A DNA stretch of 64,000 nucleotides, taken from contig CM072885.1 of NCBI GenBank assembly GCA_037013685.1, forward strand, positions 69,977,785 to 70,041,784, given 5' to 3'. The stretch comes from Acridotheres tristis (lineage: Eukaryota; Chordata; Aves; Passeriformes; Sturnidae). The position numbers were made by a program, and so were the translations under genes. Below the pieces are notes generated by a model, which saw only the letters and a list, made by a program, of their open reading frames with translations, was not told where the DNA came from and did not search any database. This document shows positions 25,272 through 40,300 of the stretch, one piece after another (position 1 is the first letter of the stretch; each line of letters opens with the position of its first letter).

Positions 25272-27652
25272 TTCACCCATTTGTGTCCCCATCCAGACTC
25301 AGAGCTGGGCTGTGGTGTGGGCACGGGCTGAAACACGGGCTCAGCAGCATCCTGCAGGGTGGCAGAGCTGCTGCATGAGGCTCGGGGATGAGGCAGAGTG
25401 AAGCAAGTTCCTGGAAAGCTGCAATAGAACACCGAGCCCTCCTCCTACTCAGTGGAACTGAGAAATACAGATGTACTATCTGTGCCTGCATCTCACAGTT
25501 AAAGCAATCCCACAAAGGAAAAAGGTGGTTTATCCTTTTTTTTGGTGGTTTTTCCTTTTTCCCTGCCTTAATTCCTATCTTTTACTTTCTCTGGCTTACA
25601 GCTTGAGCACAATGCCCTGTGATGTAGATTCATCCACTGCAACTCTGTGAGCCCATGGAGGGATTGCAGGTCACCAAGGGCTCCTGCTCACGACAGCCCC
25701 AGAAAGAAAGAATCCCACACTGAACTGGTAAGCACAAATAGCCACTGCTGAATGACACAGGGGAAGAGGGCAAGAGTGGCAAATGGCCTCAGTCATTCAC
25801 ACTGTTCCCCCATCAGCTTGCCCATCTTTGTTCTGGACTGTGCTAAGAAGCTACCTCTGAGACAAGCTGGGCTCAAGGAGAACTCAGGGCTAAGAACCAA
25901 TCTTTAAAGTCTATTTCGTGTAGCAGCAGAGGCACAGCCATAAAGCCTTGCCAGCAGAAAAGGTGAATTACTCTGAGCATGCACACATCTCAGCTGTTCC
26001 ACCTCTCCTGCCTGTGTTTCCACATTCAGTGTTTGCTTGGTGAGATCTGAACTCCTCAGTTCCACACTTAGGAGCAGCCACACCTAAGGCTGAGAACCCC
26101 CCCCAGCCATACCCAAAACAAGGGTTTTGGTGGCACAGGAGTTGGGCTCAAAGGACAGACTGCACAAAAAACTTCCTGCTGAGATACAGAATCCTCCCCC
26201 ACTTTGAAAATGTGGGCAGAGCTAATTTTCAAGTATTCCTATTTAATATCTGGCAATTTTTCGGTTTTTTACCTCTAACAAAAGTGCCTCAGATTTTAAG
26301 GGTCCAGAGCAAGATGGCAAAAGCCACAGTCACAGATGAGCTAATCACCAACAGTGCAGGGAAAGAGTGGTGGTTGCTCGTTCTCTGCAAACACAACTAA
26401 AGCCAGTTCCAAGGTGGGCCTGCATTCTCAAATCAAATTTCACAGTTTCCTATTATCTCTCCTTTTCCCAGTCACGTAGGCAGTTCTTTGTCCACTCCCT
26501 CCCTTTGTACAACATCTTAATTTTTAAAAATATTTCCGACCAGGCTGTGTTAATGTGACAGATGGGAATTCTCTGTCAGCTCCCTTCTGGTGAAACATTT
26601 ATAGGATGTTGTATGGCTTCAGAAGGCAACGTATTAGAAAACTGGGAGGTGGAGGGAGAAGCTTTCCTATTTTAATTTTAAGCAGTAGGAGCACAAGTAG
26701 AGTGAGTCATAGCTCTGCAAACATGAATCCCAAAGCAAATAAGGAAATGGGAAGAGGAGAAATATAGATTAGGCAGACAGAGCAAACAATGTTGCTAACC
26801 CCTGCAGACCTGGATGGTGTTTTGGTTGCAGAACACCCAGGGAATGGGGCTGAGGTGCTGTTTTAGCCACAGAGGAAGGTGAATCATTGCAGGTGATTTG
26901 GGAGCTCGGCTGATGGGCCACAGTTTGTGCTCCCAGCCGTGCAGAGAGGGAGGGATGGAGGGCGTGCAGTGCCAGGGGGAGCTGCCTCCTCCCCAGCCAG
27001 CTGGCATGGTTACCCAGCCTAGAAAGAGGGAACAGCAATTACCATCACACTGACAATGAAGGCTGGGTGGGGAAGGTATTTCTAGGTTTTATTTAGCATC
27101 ACCACCATGAGTATTCCCATAATGTAATGGTATCCCAGCAACAGAGCTGGAATAACACCTCAGGGATGGGGAGGTACCTGTGTCACTCAGAGCCCTTCAC
27201 CACAGCCACAATTATCCCCCGGGCTAATTTGGGCAATTAGGGAGGCACTGGGATACCAGTGATGTTTTTGCCAATCGAAAGGAGGGAACAAATGTGCTTT
27301 TTTTCCTGAAGTCATTAATTATTTGTTTTGGCCAACAGCAGCTTGCAGTTTGCTCTCCTGGATGGCTTCACCACACCAGCCTCTATTACCTGCATGGTGA
27401 AATAGGGTTTAGCTCATGAAGAGGTTTTTTTTTGTGTGTGTGTTGGGTTACATGGTGTTGTTTAGAGATCTAGAACTTTTCTTGGTTGCTGTGGTCCAAC
27501 ATACCTTTAATCTAGTCTTTATTTTGCCACTGCCAGATTGCACTGTTAGACAGCAGGGCATGCTTTTCCCTTTTCCTGTTTGCTCAGCTGGAGCCATTGC
27601 ACTTTGATATTTACTAACACGGCTGAGAAAAATTCCAGGAGGGTTTAGTTTG

Positions 27653-27702
27653 ATTTTTTGGGGGTTTTTTTGTGTTTGTTTTGTTTTTTTTTTTTTTTTA
27701 AA
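27653..27702. repeat. T-rich low-complexity tract
   Basis: A run of T homopolymers is broken by short G groups and ends in about 16 consecutive T residues. No target duplications or retroposed body were seen next to it. Confidence 0.75.
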
Positions 27703-30700
27703 TTATCATTTCCTTATTTGTCAAAGTTTTGAAGAGATGGTTTGGTTTTGACAGTTTTTCTTCACAGCCCAGGAAGCTTTGGGATCAGTCAGCACAAAGG
27801 CTGGGTTTCTTAGGGCTCTTGGCATTGCACTGCCTGTGGGGAAGAGAGCCAAGATGTCTGCTTCAGAGCCCAAGTCGTATGGCTTTTTCTTTTTATAGGG
27901 GATTTTAAAACATGTCTCACCAGAATATTACCAATATTCAAGCCATCTAAAATTTCTCTTAAGCAGAATCACCTTTCAATGCAGAACTGCAATATTTATG
28001 CACTTAACACCATTGCCAGAGGCACAAAAGTAATATTTGGAATATTATCCAGCACCTACTTGTATTACAAACAAAAAAGCAGTGTCTTGCTGGAGCACAC
28101 ATGAAATAGAAGTTCTCCCCTCATTGATTCATTGCCACCCAGATGACAAAGTCTAACTGGAAATGAATGCACCTTGTTGGATCTGGGATAGATTCCAGAT
28201 GCTTCTCACCAGCTTTTCTGATCCAAATGCTCTCCAAACTTTAGCAGCCATGGTATTTTTAGACCTCTCCAGCATCCCCTGTCTTAGAGCTTTGTAGCAG
28301 GCCTGGGAGGTGCAGGAAACACTGCAAACCCCCTCTCCATCAGTGAGAAGGCTGGAAGCAGGAGGTTGCCAAAGATCCCAGGGCAGAGCTGGGAGGGCAG
28401 GACAGATGGCCACCCTTGCAGGAGAGAGGAGCTGAGAGATTCCTGGCACACTCAGGCACCTCCACTCTAGGAGCTGGGATGGCCACAGGAGCCCATCATT
28501 TTCTGAACAGAAAAGTCACAGCTACTGTGTGCTATGAAAAAGAACCCACACTTTCCCCCTAAGCAGGATATGTTTCAGGAGAGAGTGAAACAACTTGCTC
28601 TGAGTGGCAAGCGTGCCAAATGCTGGGAGCAGAGCTCCACATCCCTCTGTGCTCCTGCTGTGCCCCACAGGGATTTAGGGACTAAATATTTCATTTCTCC
28701 TGCAGAAAGGACTCTAGAGTTTTCTCAGGAGCTTGATATTGTGCAATGGCATTCTTCTTAGAGAGTACAGAGGGCTTCAGCATTCCAGGATGTTAGCACT
28801 TGGAGCATTTTGAGAACCAGTGAAACACAGTGTGTGTATGGCATCTGTTACCATGGCCTGCAAGCACTCATTTCCAGAAAGAACAGCTGTAGTAAAGTAA
28901 AAGATGTAGTAAATACACAGCATAGAGCTGCACATTACATTGGAAGTGCTATGGAAAGCAAATCAGCCACATCCACTTCTTCATAACCTCCTGCCACCTG
29001 CACCCATAACAGAGGCCCAGCTTTACTGGAGAATTTCTTTCTCTCAAACTGCTGAGGCTGCACCTGCTTACTCAGTGCTGCTGAATTTACTTACAAGCAT
29101 AAAATCACTCTTGCATCTCCAGGTCTGTTTTCATTGCAGTTCACAGGCCTTGAATAATTAACTCCAGTTCTGCAACAGAGGCATCTGCCTTGGCAAAGAA
29201 ATTCGGGGCTGGAGCTGCAGCTGAATTCAGCACTTGAGAATCATTTCAAATGAAGACTTCTAACTCTCTCTTTGGTTCACTTTGGGAACATGACAAGTGA
29301 TGAACAACTGCACCCGAAGTTCTTTGTCTCTTCCTGCATTACAAATATGAGTCAATGTGGGAAAGGACAGTGGCAGCAGTTTGTGTGTCAGGATGTATTT
29401 TACTCCAGAGCTATTTTCTAGGCATTATTCTGCCCTGTGAGACCACTCATGATCATCTTTGCTCTTGTTGTTTGCACAGCACCTGACACAACCTGGCCAG
29501 GTGTGCTGAGAACTGAAGTGCTACAGCTGTGGAAGGAACTCAGTCTGGGAGGAGCAAGACTGACAGAGTCAAGGGTTTGTTTTTTTTTTTTTTGGATGTG
29601 GCTCCTAAGATTAAGCTCAGATGTCTGAAGAGGAGAGCTTACAATGAACAATTTCTACAGCTAGGGCTTTACATGCACTCTCAGGGGTCAATAAGCTTCA
29701 GGTAACTGTCTATTTGTCAGATTTGGATGCAGTTTGGTCAGAAAATAATTAAAATAAGAGATAGATGGCTAAATAGAGGAATGATGGGGGGAAATGAAGT
29801 TTCCTTAGGAAACCAGGATCACAAAGACAAACATGAAATGGAACATTTGGATTCACATATTTTCTCACTTTTCTGGTTCACACTTTTCCAGAAGTACCTC
29901 CCCTTACTGCATTTCCCTTACCAATTAGACTCGTGTTTCTTGTGGAATTAAATATGAACCTCCCAATTTCTCAGAGACAGAATTACAGTGTAAAAATAGT
30001 GGACTACAGTAAGTCAATGTGAGATTAGAAGAGTAAACACAAAGCACATTTAGGATGCTTTCTCACTAATATATACCATGACAGTACAGATGAAACAAAA
30101 CTGTATTCCCATCTCAAATCAGATCTATTTCAGTCTTAGAAAACTCTGCTTAAACATTGTTGTGGGTTTTTTCCCCTCTACACTCGAGTTTAAGTAGAAG
30201 CAAAGAGTCCCACAAATCTCATTTTAAAATGCATTCCTGCAAGACTTCCAAACTATTTTAGGATGTTCTGAAACCTTCGAGAAATACAATCAAAACAGAT
30301 TTTTTGTGTTCCTTCCTAACCAAGTTATGTGAAAGTTTGAGATACCATTCTAACAGCAAAATCTCTTACACAAGAGCATAGCTTTAAAATAAGATAGTTG
30401 CAAAACAGTTCCTTTTTATTCCTTTAGTTTTGAAGAAAAAATCTGAGATTTCTAAGCCATCTCCTTCCTCAGCATTTCAAAAGGTGAAATATGCTTGCAT
30501 AGAGTGGAGCAGTATTGTGGCCTCAGTTCAAAACAATTCCTGGTGTAATGATACAGGACAAAATCACTGCAGAGGGCATTTGCTGACCCCTTGTACAAGG
30601 CTGTACACTGAGACACCAATTCTAATTAAAAAAATAAATAAAAAGCCATCGTGATGGGAAGACTACTTCATCTCCATCTTGGAAATGCTCCACCATCTCC

Positions 30701-33700
30701 ATCTGCACAAAGGGAAAGCAGGAATGAAACTATGAAGACTTAGGAAAAACTGAAGCTGAATGCTGGCAAGATTTCAATATATACTTCTCAAATCTGCAGC
30801 CCCCTGGGAATACTGCAGAATGGGCTGATAGTGCCCATGTCCTGATATAAAGGATAGATTCATTTTCACTCTGATGGATTGCACAGTTTGATAAACTCCC
30901 CCCATAAACTCCCCTTCAGCTATTAAGAGCTGAAATATTGTGCTTTTGCTGGATAACTTATAAGTTACACAGACGTAAACATCACATCATGAGCAAGGCC
31001 AGTGTCAAATGTAGCTGTAAATCATGAAAAGAAAGCTTTCATTTTTAGATCATGGCTTGCAATTTTAAAAATTTATTCTTAGACAAACTATTTTCCTCGT
31101 GAAGAGTGAATAATTAAGCCATGGCTTTAAAAATTGTATTTCAGCACCACAGTAACTTCAGGGCTTGCTGATTTTTTAGGGAGGTAGGGGTGTACCCTGG
31201 GCTCTGGCTGACCACTCAGGTATATTATTCTCAATTTCAGTAGCTGGAAACAGGTTGCTGCACATACCAAAATCATTTGTACTGCTAACAGTCTCTCCCA
31301 AATTGTTCCACACTCAGTTTTGCTGATATTTTAGTCATTTAAAGGGGCTCGGATTGTGAAGTGTGATGCATCTTTATAGCCTGGTGTCTTCTCTCTCCAT
31401 CAGCTTCGTCCCAGAGCACCTTGCCAAGCAAAGAGAGCAGGCAGGGAGCTCGCAGAGCCCTGCTGGGGGCTCTGTCACCATTCCTGCCCTGTCACCATTC
31501 CTGCCCTGTCACCTGCAGCAGGGCAGCCGTGTCTCCACCAGCCTCTCCACCAGCCTGGCTGGGACAAACCTGGTGGGAAATGAGGTGTGTGCCCGTGGGG
31601 AATCCCTGGGGGCCAGGGGATGGAGCTGAGCTGAGTGCTGCACTCCCTTCAAGCTGCTTCAGGTGCTTAGGGCAGGGTGGGCTGGGCAGGGATGCTCTTG
31701 GGGAGTGGGATACACCCCCAGAAAGATGGGAAGGTGTGGGGCTGTGTGCTGGGCTTTGCAGCACTCATGAGTGGTTTGTCATCAGTCTTGTCTGTTTTCC
31801 CTCAGAGCCAGGGTTAATGGAAACACGACTGAGGAATTCTTGTGTTAGGGCTGGGATGTTTATTATGTTTTATCAGAAATTACAGGAAGTGTGACAGCAC
31901 CTCCAGCTCCTTGCTAGAAGTGGGGAAAGTGGCCACAGCTGAGCCTGCTTCAAGGCCTTTTAAAGCTAAACACACCAATAGAGGTTTAACACCTACATTA
32001 TTTATTCTTTCGACCCAGTAACAGATTCCCACAGCCCTTAGAGTGACATTTGACTGATCAACCAAAGGTCACTGCCTGAGTTCTGTGAAAAAGAAGATGA
32101 ACAAAGACACCACCCAAAATTCTCCATCTTGTCCCACATCCACCACCATACTATAAAAACCACAAATTTAAAACCCATCACCCAGTGAAAACACACACAT
32201 CTAACCCACTGCACATTGGTGATTTCTAACTCATTATTCACATTTCCAAGCCTTCTCCAAGGTTCCAGCTCCAGAGCAGTGTTTTCCAGGGGGTCTGTGC
32301 CTGGGAGCAGAGAAAGCTCCAAAACTCCACATTCCTGGGATCCAACAGGAAGGAGACACACAGCAAAGGGAAGAGCCCTGCACAGAAACCAGTCTGTGAA
32401 TGCTCCTGGAGCAAACACTGATTTTGTGTCTGGATACCAAATAGAGATTTTCATGTCTACCCACTGCTTACATCAGTTCCACTAATGTAACAGACATTTT
32501 ATGATACTGTAAAGCAACCCAAAAAGCAGTGAGAACTATTTCCCATTATGCAACCTTGCAGGAGGGAATTCAGGGAAGGCTCTGTATTCTGGCCACAATC
32601 AAAGGAGCAAATCAAAAGCTCTTGGGGAATTCAAACTGGACTGGCTGGGGCAATTTTTCTGCTTTGCATTTCTTGTGTAGAGAGCTACTTGACAAATTTC
32701 CAGCTACTTTTTTTTTTTTTTCTGCCTTTCTGGAAAATGCCAATTCATGAAAATCAACAAGTTTCATGGGAATATGTTGGTTTTTTTAAATAAAATATTT
32801 TCATTGCACAGAAGAGCAAAAAGCGAATGGTGATGACAAGGTCAAGGAATGTTCTGATATTTCATTTCAAGCTTGTCAGCTTTAACATTTCATCTTGCAT
32901 AAAGTTTTAAACAGAGGCAAAAATGAGCCACGGCTTATTTAAGTAAGAAAATTAGTTTATGGTTAACTTGTGGAGCTGGAAAGAGGGTGTGCTGGAAATA
33001 ACAGGCCTTTTGTGAAGCTCCAAAATCCACTGCTGTTGGTCTCACTAGGGAAGTTTCAACCTGGGTCAAGGAGTTTGAAATGGGAGAGGGTAGAGCTGTG
33101 AATGCCCACTGCTGGCTGCCCACTTGAGGAATCAAATAGTGCTCTTAATAATGAGTTTAAAGCACATCAGATCATTTTGTACCCCCAGGCATGGAACTGC
33201 AGCTCCTTGCTAATGCCTTTCATCCAGCTCTGCTATCCAGCCTTGGCATTAGATGCTTTGTCTGGAGAATCTGTTCACCAGCTTTAATTCACACCTATCC
33301 CTTTCAAATGCTGACATTGGATTACTTGTCCCATTTTATCTTGTGGGAGTGTGACTCTAATAAATCCTTAACTGTGGCCAGTGAGGCTACCAGCCCATTT
33401 CTGTGAACAGTCCTGTATTCATTCTTCTGATGTGGTAAGATACAAAAAATCACCAATTTTGTTTTTAATTAGTGGTCTCTGCTCAAGAACATGACTAAGC
33501 AAGTTCAGGTTCTCTAGCTGCTCCTGTGTTTTTCCATTTATTGGGACAATGATTTTGATTTCTTGGAAGGCATTGTTTGTGTTTTTTGTTGTTGTTGTTG
33601 TGGAGCAGGAGTGAGTGGTGTTACTCACTCACCTGAATGCTTGGTTTTTACACTTGTAATAAGTTTTAGAAGATATGCTTGTCTTGGAAATCAAAATATA

Positions 33701-34305
33701 TATGAACATTAAGTACTTGTAGAGAATAAAGTGCTTTTTTAACATTTAGAGATTCATGGTCAGCTTCTGGGCTAGAATTATTTATTTTTCTGTTTAGTCT
33801 AAATGAAGCAAAGGAGCCCATTTGAACTCAACTGAATAAAAAGCCTTCTCTTGAAATATGTTTTTTATGCAGACTGTCAATTTTGTAACAGAGCTATACA
33901 TTGAATGCATCCTACATGCAAACTGTGCCCATGTTGAGGGTAGAAGTGTAAAATTCAGCACATGCTCCTTGTCTGGAGATGGCAGAGCAGCTCAGAGCAC
34001 CCTGTGAGGGCCATGTGTTGGAGCTGGCAGTCAGAGCCCCCCTCTCTCACCCTCCTTTTCTATGACAGCAGCCAGGGCTGATGTGAATCCTGTCTGCACA
34101 GCATGGCAGCAGATTTTGGAGGGCTTTCTCCCCACTTCAAAGGCTCCTTCCACCATATGAGTCAGGTTTTCTATAATTTATCTAGCTCTGTTTCTAACTT
34201 CTGATATTCATACCCAAGGCTCCAAAGAGTTTTTTATGATTTGTTTCTCCATGCCTTTCCTACATGCTGAGAATCCAGTTTATGACAAGGTTCACTCTCA
34301 CCATT

Positions 34306-34376
34306 CAATCACAGAATATGCTCAGTGGAAGGGACCCCAAGGATCATTTAGTCCAGCTCTGGGCACTGCAAAGGAT
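34306..34376 (-). mobile_element. CR1 LINE 3' terminal fragment (antisense)
   Basis: The plus strand reads AATCACAGAATATGCTCAGT, then GGAAGGGACCCCAAGGATCA and TTTAGTCCAGCTCTG. This follows the reverse complement of the CR1 3' end, where ATCATAGAAT and GGAAGGGACC motifs are diagnostic. Only about 70 bp is recognisable, in the same orientation as RERG. Confidence 0.7.
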
Positions 34377-37300
34377 GGCAAATATCTGATGTGATCTAAC
34401 TTATATTCAGCTTCAACCACACAACCTGGGTTATAGCAAACAGAAGCTGATGTCTGTATATGGGAGTCAAATAACCCTTGTGATGGTCTAATTTTCCTAA
34501 TTCATTACAGTGTGTGCTTATGAGCATGTGGGCCTTCAGCAGCATTTTTTTTTCTTTTTTAATTGCCTTGATTTTTTTTTTTTAACTTTTTTTGGTTCAG
34601 CTGATGGCAAAGAGGTCACTTTATTTCCTATACTGGAGATCAGGTGTGCATTCACATGCTGGAGATCACCTGCACACTCCAAGTGCTTTGTGAGAATGTT
34701 TCCCCTGTAGGGCTCCTTGCTTTGAGAAAGGACTTACCCAGAAATCATGAGCTGGGTGGCAAAACACATTTAAATAATCAGCTTCCTCCTAGGAGCCACA
34801 ATGCAGAGAATGAGATTTTTGGCCTATGCTTCAGCAGGCATCAGAGATGAGGCACTGATATACCAAGGCAGCATTTTCTTTGTCCTCCTCTCTAGGCTGT
34901 GCCATCTGCTCTTGCATGCTGGACAGGGCCCAGGGAAGGGCCAAGCAGAGCAATGAGGTCTTGAAAAGTGAGAGGTGAGGGTGGATGGAAAGGAGGCTCC
35001 AAGCAGGGCAGAAATAATGAGCAGAAAGGGAAATATGCAGGAGTGTCCTACATGTCTTTGTGCAGTCTGAGCCTGGCTTGGTGTGGCTTTGCAGTGTCTG
35101 TGGTAACCCCACTAACAGGGAAATTTAGGAACTCAGCAAGTGAAGGAATTCAAGAAGATTCCCAGGTAATTTCAGCCCTTACCAGAGATTGGCCTTGGCT
35201 TGTCTGACCTTAAAAACATGCAGGTCCTAGGGAAAACTGTGTTTTAAAGGGATGTGAATGACCTTGATACCATGAAAAGAAGGTAGTGCCTGGCTGCAGT
35301 CAATGAGAAACCTTCCTAGGTAGAAATTGTCCTGCACTGAAGGTTTAGCATTTGGGCCTGAAGCAGTCAGTGATTTCTTTCCTATTTTCCTAGACTTTTG
35401 GCTTGACTCATTTGTGAGTGGCCCTTCTCCAAGAAAAATGTTATGCTGTTTCTATGGGATACACAACAAGTCAAAGTTTTTTCAGGATCTGATAATCCTG
35501 CTTTCCTTGTATGCCCGTGTATCATACTGTGTGATCTAATAACTGCCTGCTAGCTGTACTCTGATATTTGCTGCTATATTCTGATCCCTGCACACAAACA
35601 CCACATGCCACCTAGGAAATATGGACAACCTCTGGAGTTCAGCAGCAAATGAATTCCCTGAAGACACAAAGACTGTCCCAATGAGACACTTGGTGTGCCA
35701 CCTGCAGCTTCAATTTACATGGTAAAGAGTGAAGAGCTGAGGGACTGTACAAATGAGAGTTGGTGTGAGAGGTCTGAAGGATCAATGTTCCTTTTGTTTG
35801 CCTTCTTTCTGACACAGAACCATCTCCCACCAGGCCCAGGGAAGGAACTGCCTCTTTTGCTGACTTCAGATTCAACACATCTCAGTGTCAGTCACTGAAA
35901 TCTTGGTGACATTACCTGAAGCAATAATAATTGTGTAATTCTATAGTCCTGAACTCTAGCTACCAAAAACTTTGCCTCATTATCTTGACTCTGCAAATCC
36001 TTTTGCAGAACCTGTAAGAAAAGTTGTGTGGGGCACTTAAACCCCTTCAGACAGGGAATGTGATCATGGTGGCTTATAAACCAGGATGTGAAACTTCAAT
36101 TAGACAATTCCAAAAGCCATTTGATACCACACAGGCAATATTGCAAACTTGTGTTTTATTTCTGAATCCCTGGTGTAGGAAATGAAAAATAGACAATTTG
36201 AGCTCCTGGAGCTGCATTTTTGAGCAAGGATAAATATCTGAAAATGAATTCAACTAAATCATAAAATACTAGGCTTGAAATCAGGACAACTATGCAGAAT
36301 ATTCTAGAATAATCATTATGCTTCAAATTAACACTATCTCTCCTTATTTCAGAGCAACTTCCTTGTCCTCTGGGAATGTTCTTTGCAGGATGTCTTTGCA
36401 GGATGTGCTCCCCTCAGAGCTGCCTGTCACTGCAATGTGCTGAAGATGAATTAGGCCCAAAGTACTTCTAAGGCACTGCTTGCTCATCTTTACCCACTGG
36501 CAGGACAAATTCTGCACACCTTCTGTGACACACCTATAGCAGCAAAGTGCCTTTGTATGCAGGCAGAAATACCTGCAGGAACACCCTTTGACTAAGGCAG
36601 CACATTTAAATTTCTCATCTGGCTGAAGCTGTCCCAACTGAACTGTGTGGAGCAGTGTGTCTGTATTTGTTAACAGTAAATCTTCACACTCACAGGAAAA
36701 GTAAAATGCTTTTTATTTCTTGCTTTGGATTGGCTTCTGACTAGGTGTCTGTCTATAGTCTTGGTTCTTGAGAGGAAGCATTATTAATTCTTCCTGCATC
36801 CTGAATTCTTTCTGCACAGTGATGCTTGCAGGCAGCTTTAGTGTCCCAGCCCTCCTGGTTTCCCCAGGAAAAGGGCCTCAGGTACATATTTAAGGGTTAA
36901 AAAGACCACTGGGATATTTCATGAAGATGTTCTCTGGACAGAAGTTTCTACAGGGAAGAGTTATTTCAGATGAATGCTTCAGTGCCAATGGGAAAAACAT
37001 TGGGAGAGAGTTTAAAATGGACTGTGAGGCAAAACATTTTCTTTGAACCAACTTGCTGAGTCTCCTACATTCCATTAAGAAACATTTTATAACCTCCAGT
37101 CTTTTTAAAGCAAGAGTATGAGCCTGCCCCTCACCACATAAAGAGCAGAATTTTCTTCCAATTCTCCTGGAAGACAATTTGCTTTTTTGCTTTTCAGAAG
37201 GGTCCTGGTGTATTCCTGGGTCAGGTACCAAAAGTCTGGGGAGTTGGGGGTGGTGTTTAAATGTCTCCCAGTGAGAGAGGAGGGAATGCAGGGGCCCAGG

Positions 37301-40300
37301 GATGTTCTGTAGGACAGAGTGAAGGCACCTAAGTAGTGGACTCTGGTTGATCCAAACAGGAGCACCCAGAGTTGAAGATTCCTTGAATCCTCATGTCCTT
37401 GATATTCCACACAGAGAACACGTTCTGTTGGATGCCCAGTGAGTGGACAAGACACTGGACTTTGAAGATACTGGAGATGGTAGGATGAGATGGGGAAGGT
37501 ACAGGTGAAGAAATAAACTCCTTAGCTTAAAATATTCTGATTGATGGCTTTTTCTCTCCTGGGAAACGGGCATTTCACATATTCACACCCCTGAGTGTTT
37601 TACTCAGACTTGATTTTTATGGTCTCTTTGTTTCACAAGAAATTTATTTTGACATTAAAACAGATTGAGGAAAAACTAAATGTGGAGGCCAAGGAGGTAG
37701 CCACAAAAGAAATCTCATCTACTCCCAAGCATTTTTACACAATTACAACACAAACTGACATGCTTATGTGTGGAGCCTCCCACTGATGTGGCATTCAACT
37801 ATTTAAAGGTATAAAAGCATTGATTCCCTCCAGGCTTTTTGGAAGTAAACTTCTAGTCTAATAATTACATTAGAATTGAAGTGACTGACCTAAAGCTGTA
37901 CAAGAAATCTCTGACAGATACAAAATTTGAATTCAAGTCGTTGGTTTTCAAAGACATCTACTCAATGACAACTACATCATGAGACATAGGTACCCCAAAC
38001 TAATGCAGTTGGCACTACATCATTTACTTTGTCCTAGATGCTGTTTGGGTAGTCTTTCCCAAATAAAGAAAGAAGTTTGCCTCCCATGAAGGCTGCCTTG
38101 CATCTTCCACAGTGTTCCTTGCAGACAGAAAAGTGGGAGAACAAAACTGTTCTGCTGGGCTGTTAAAGATTTTATTTGAAGCCTGATGATCAGCAAACCT
38201 GTCCCCAAAATTGTAACAGAGGTACAAGCAAATGGTTTTCTGCCACATATAAAATATAGAAAACTCTGCAAGTGGTTTCTAAGAAACGTGACAAAGAAAA
38301 CTCCTCACAGAATGGGCATTTAGGGAAAGCTCTTTAAATTTAAGGAGCAACATTTCCCCTGAGTCATAACTACATTTAACTTCCATATGTTTGAGAAGGA
38401 GGAGGTTGTGGCACAAAGGAAATGGGAGGTTCCTCCAGTGAAAACTTCAGATGAGCAGTTGCTTCTTCAGGCATCTGCTTGTAGGATTCTGCCAGAATCT
38501 GTAAAACTTTGCATCATATGGTGCACTGCAAACAAGGCACTCGTTGCTACACAAACATCAGCTGATTTTTTTGCACAACTCTTTTTTGCCTTCTAGCAAA
38601 TGGTGCAGAGAGCCCTCTAATCTCTGCTGGGGCTTGCTGGGTCCTGCCATAATTAAAGAAGCAGCAGGAAATTAAAAGGCACTGTGTTCTTTGGGGACAG
38701 GGATAAATTGAGGAGGAGAAGGATTGTGACTTGCCAAGACCACACAAGGAGTGGGAGAACCCTGAGACTTCTATTTCCCAGTTTCCCATTGGGAGACATG
38801 GCACTTCCTGCATTAAAGCTAGGATTGCTCTACATAAAACATCATGAAACTTGGAAAGTCTGGATAATCTCCTGGCTACCTGTGTCCCTTTGGCACACAG
38901 GGACAGGCAAAGGATGTCTTAGAGCTTGTGCCCTGGCTTGGGCACAAGTGGCTGCACACCTTCATCTTCAGTGACTTAATGTCCCTTTTAACTTAAAATT
39001 ATCCATTCTGAGTGCTCAGGTTGGTAGAGCTCCTTTGAAGAACACTGGTCTGTGGTCCTACAGGGGTTTTGATAAGGATGTTTTAAAGCACAGTGGTGTA
39101 GCTGAAGTATTTGTTTACAGTGAGATAAATCTTTCTGCTGCTTGGCTACAGACAGATAAGGGGTTTTTTTTACCTAGGAATCTGGGTGACTGTTAAAAAA
39201 AATAGAGAAATAAACCCCAGAAAGCCTCCACAATGAACAAAAAAGCCAACTCAAAACCTCCAAAACAACAAACAGACAAAAAACCAAAACCACAAATCTG
39301 CAACATTTTGAATAGCTCTAGCTTGAAATATTATTAGACTTGTGAATAAGCATGTCTGTGTGTCTTTTAGAAAGGCTGAATACTCTTGCTTCCAAAGGAA
39401 AAAGAACACCTCATGGATGGCCCAGCCAGCACAGAACTGTGCCTTCCAGATAAAGTGCCCTTCCAAAAGAAAGCAGCCAGGCAGAAGCAGAATGAAACAT
39501 CAGCCAGTAACTTAAAATTCACAGCAAAATGAAATGCAACTGCCCAGATTTTGCTCTCCATTTCGCTGGCAGGGGTTTGTGTGGTCAGTCTCTTGCAGAG
39601 GTTTCTAGATGACAAGACTTAAAGAGACAATTCATCTGTTCAGCCTGAGTGTGAAAGGAGTCCTATCTGAGAAAAACAGAAATTTTGGTGCCAATTTTGT
39701 TTGTTTGTTTTAATACCTGTGCTGAGACTTCAAGTGCCACTTGGCTGGTTTTCTTTGATGGAGACCTTTGGAATAGGTTAACTCAAGAAACTTTTGGATT
39801 TGTGGAACTGAGTGCATATAAAATCATCTGTGTGGCTGAGAGTGAGATGCAATCTTCTTTAGTCACAGAAGCATTGTCATTCTCATGACTTCACTGCAGT
39901 GTTTTTTGACATTTGCTGCCTTTTCTTCAGCCCTGACTGATGGCAGCAGACACTGTGAGACTCTCAGCTTTTTTTGAAAGCCCATAGAGATGTTTGTTCA
40001 GCCACTGTGATTATGCAGAGAAGTTTGGAGATGTTATGCAGGTGTGTCCTGAAACCTCACACACCAACAGAAGAATCTTGATAGCTGAAATAGGAGTGCA
40101 GGAATTCCTTTCCACCTTCCCTTTCACTCTATTCCCAGGAGATTTTCTGTCATCCACACTTTGCACCTGTAGAGCTGCCCCAAGACAGTGACTTTAAGCA
40201 TTTCTCTGAGCTTAATAAAACCTTCTCTTATAAGATGGTAATTGACCAAATTGACCAAAGATTTTTCAAGTTTATATAATAAATACCAGCAGAATTAAGA

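Larger units (their letters stand above)
21251..34305. other. Intron segment, unique sequence with simple repeats
   Basis: Recognised items are a (GGGAT)n run at 25246-25271, T-rich low complexity at 27653-27702, T tracts near 22986-22999, 23707-23735 and 29579-29594, a 17-bp tandem pair near 31477-31512, and a perfect 8-bp hairpin at 33609-33630. No exon is supported. The 157-codon frame at 31421-31894 covers GC-rich repeat-like sequence and shows no domain. Confidence 0.35.

Noticed and set aside
31421..31894. 157-codon plus-strand open frame
   Set aside because: It crosses GC-rich, partly duplicated sequence (CTGCCCTGTCACCATTC twice) and has no domain or splice framing.
33609..33630. Perfect 8-bp hairpin (GAGTGAGT/ACTCACTC)
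   Set aside because: A single short stem in a 64-kb window is expected by chance, and no microRNA-length arm extends it.
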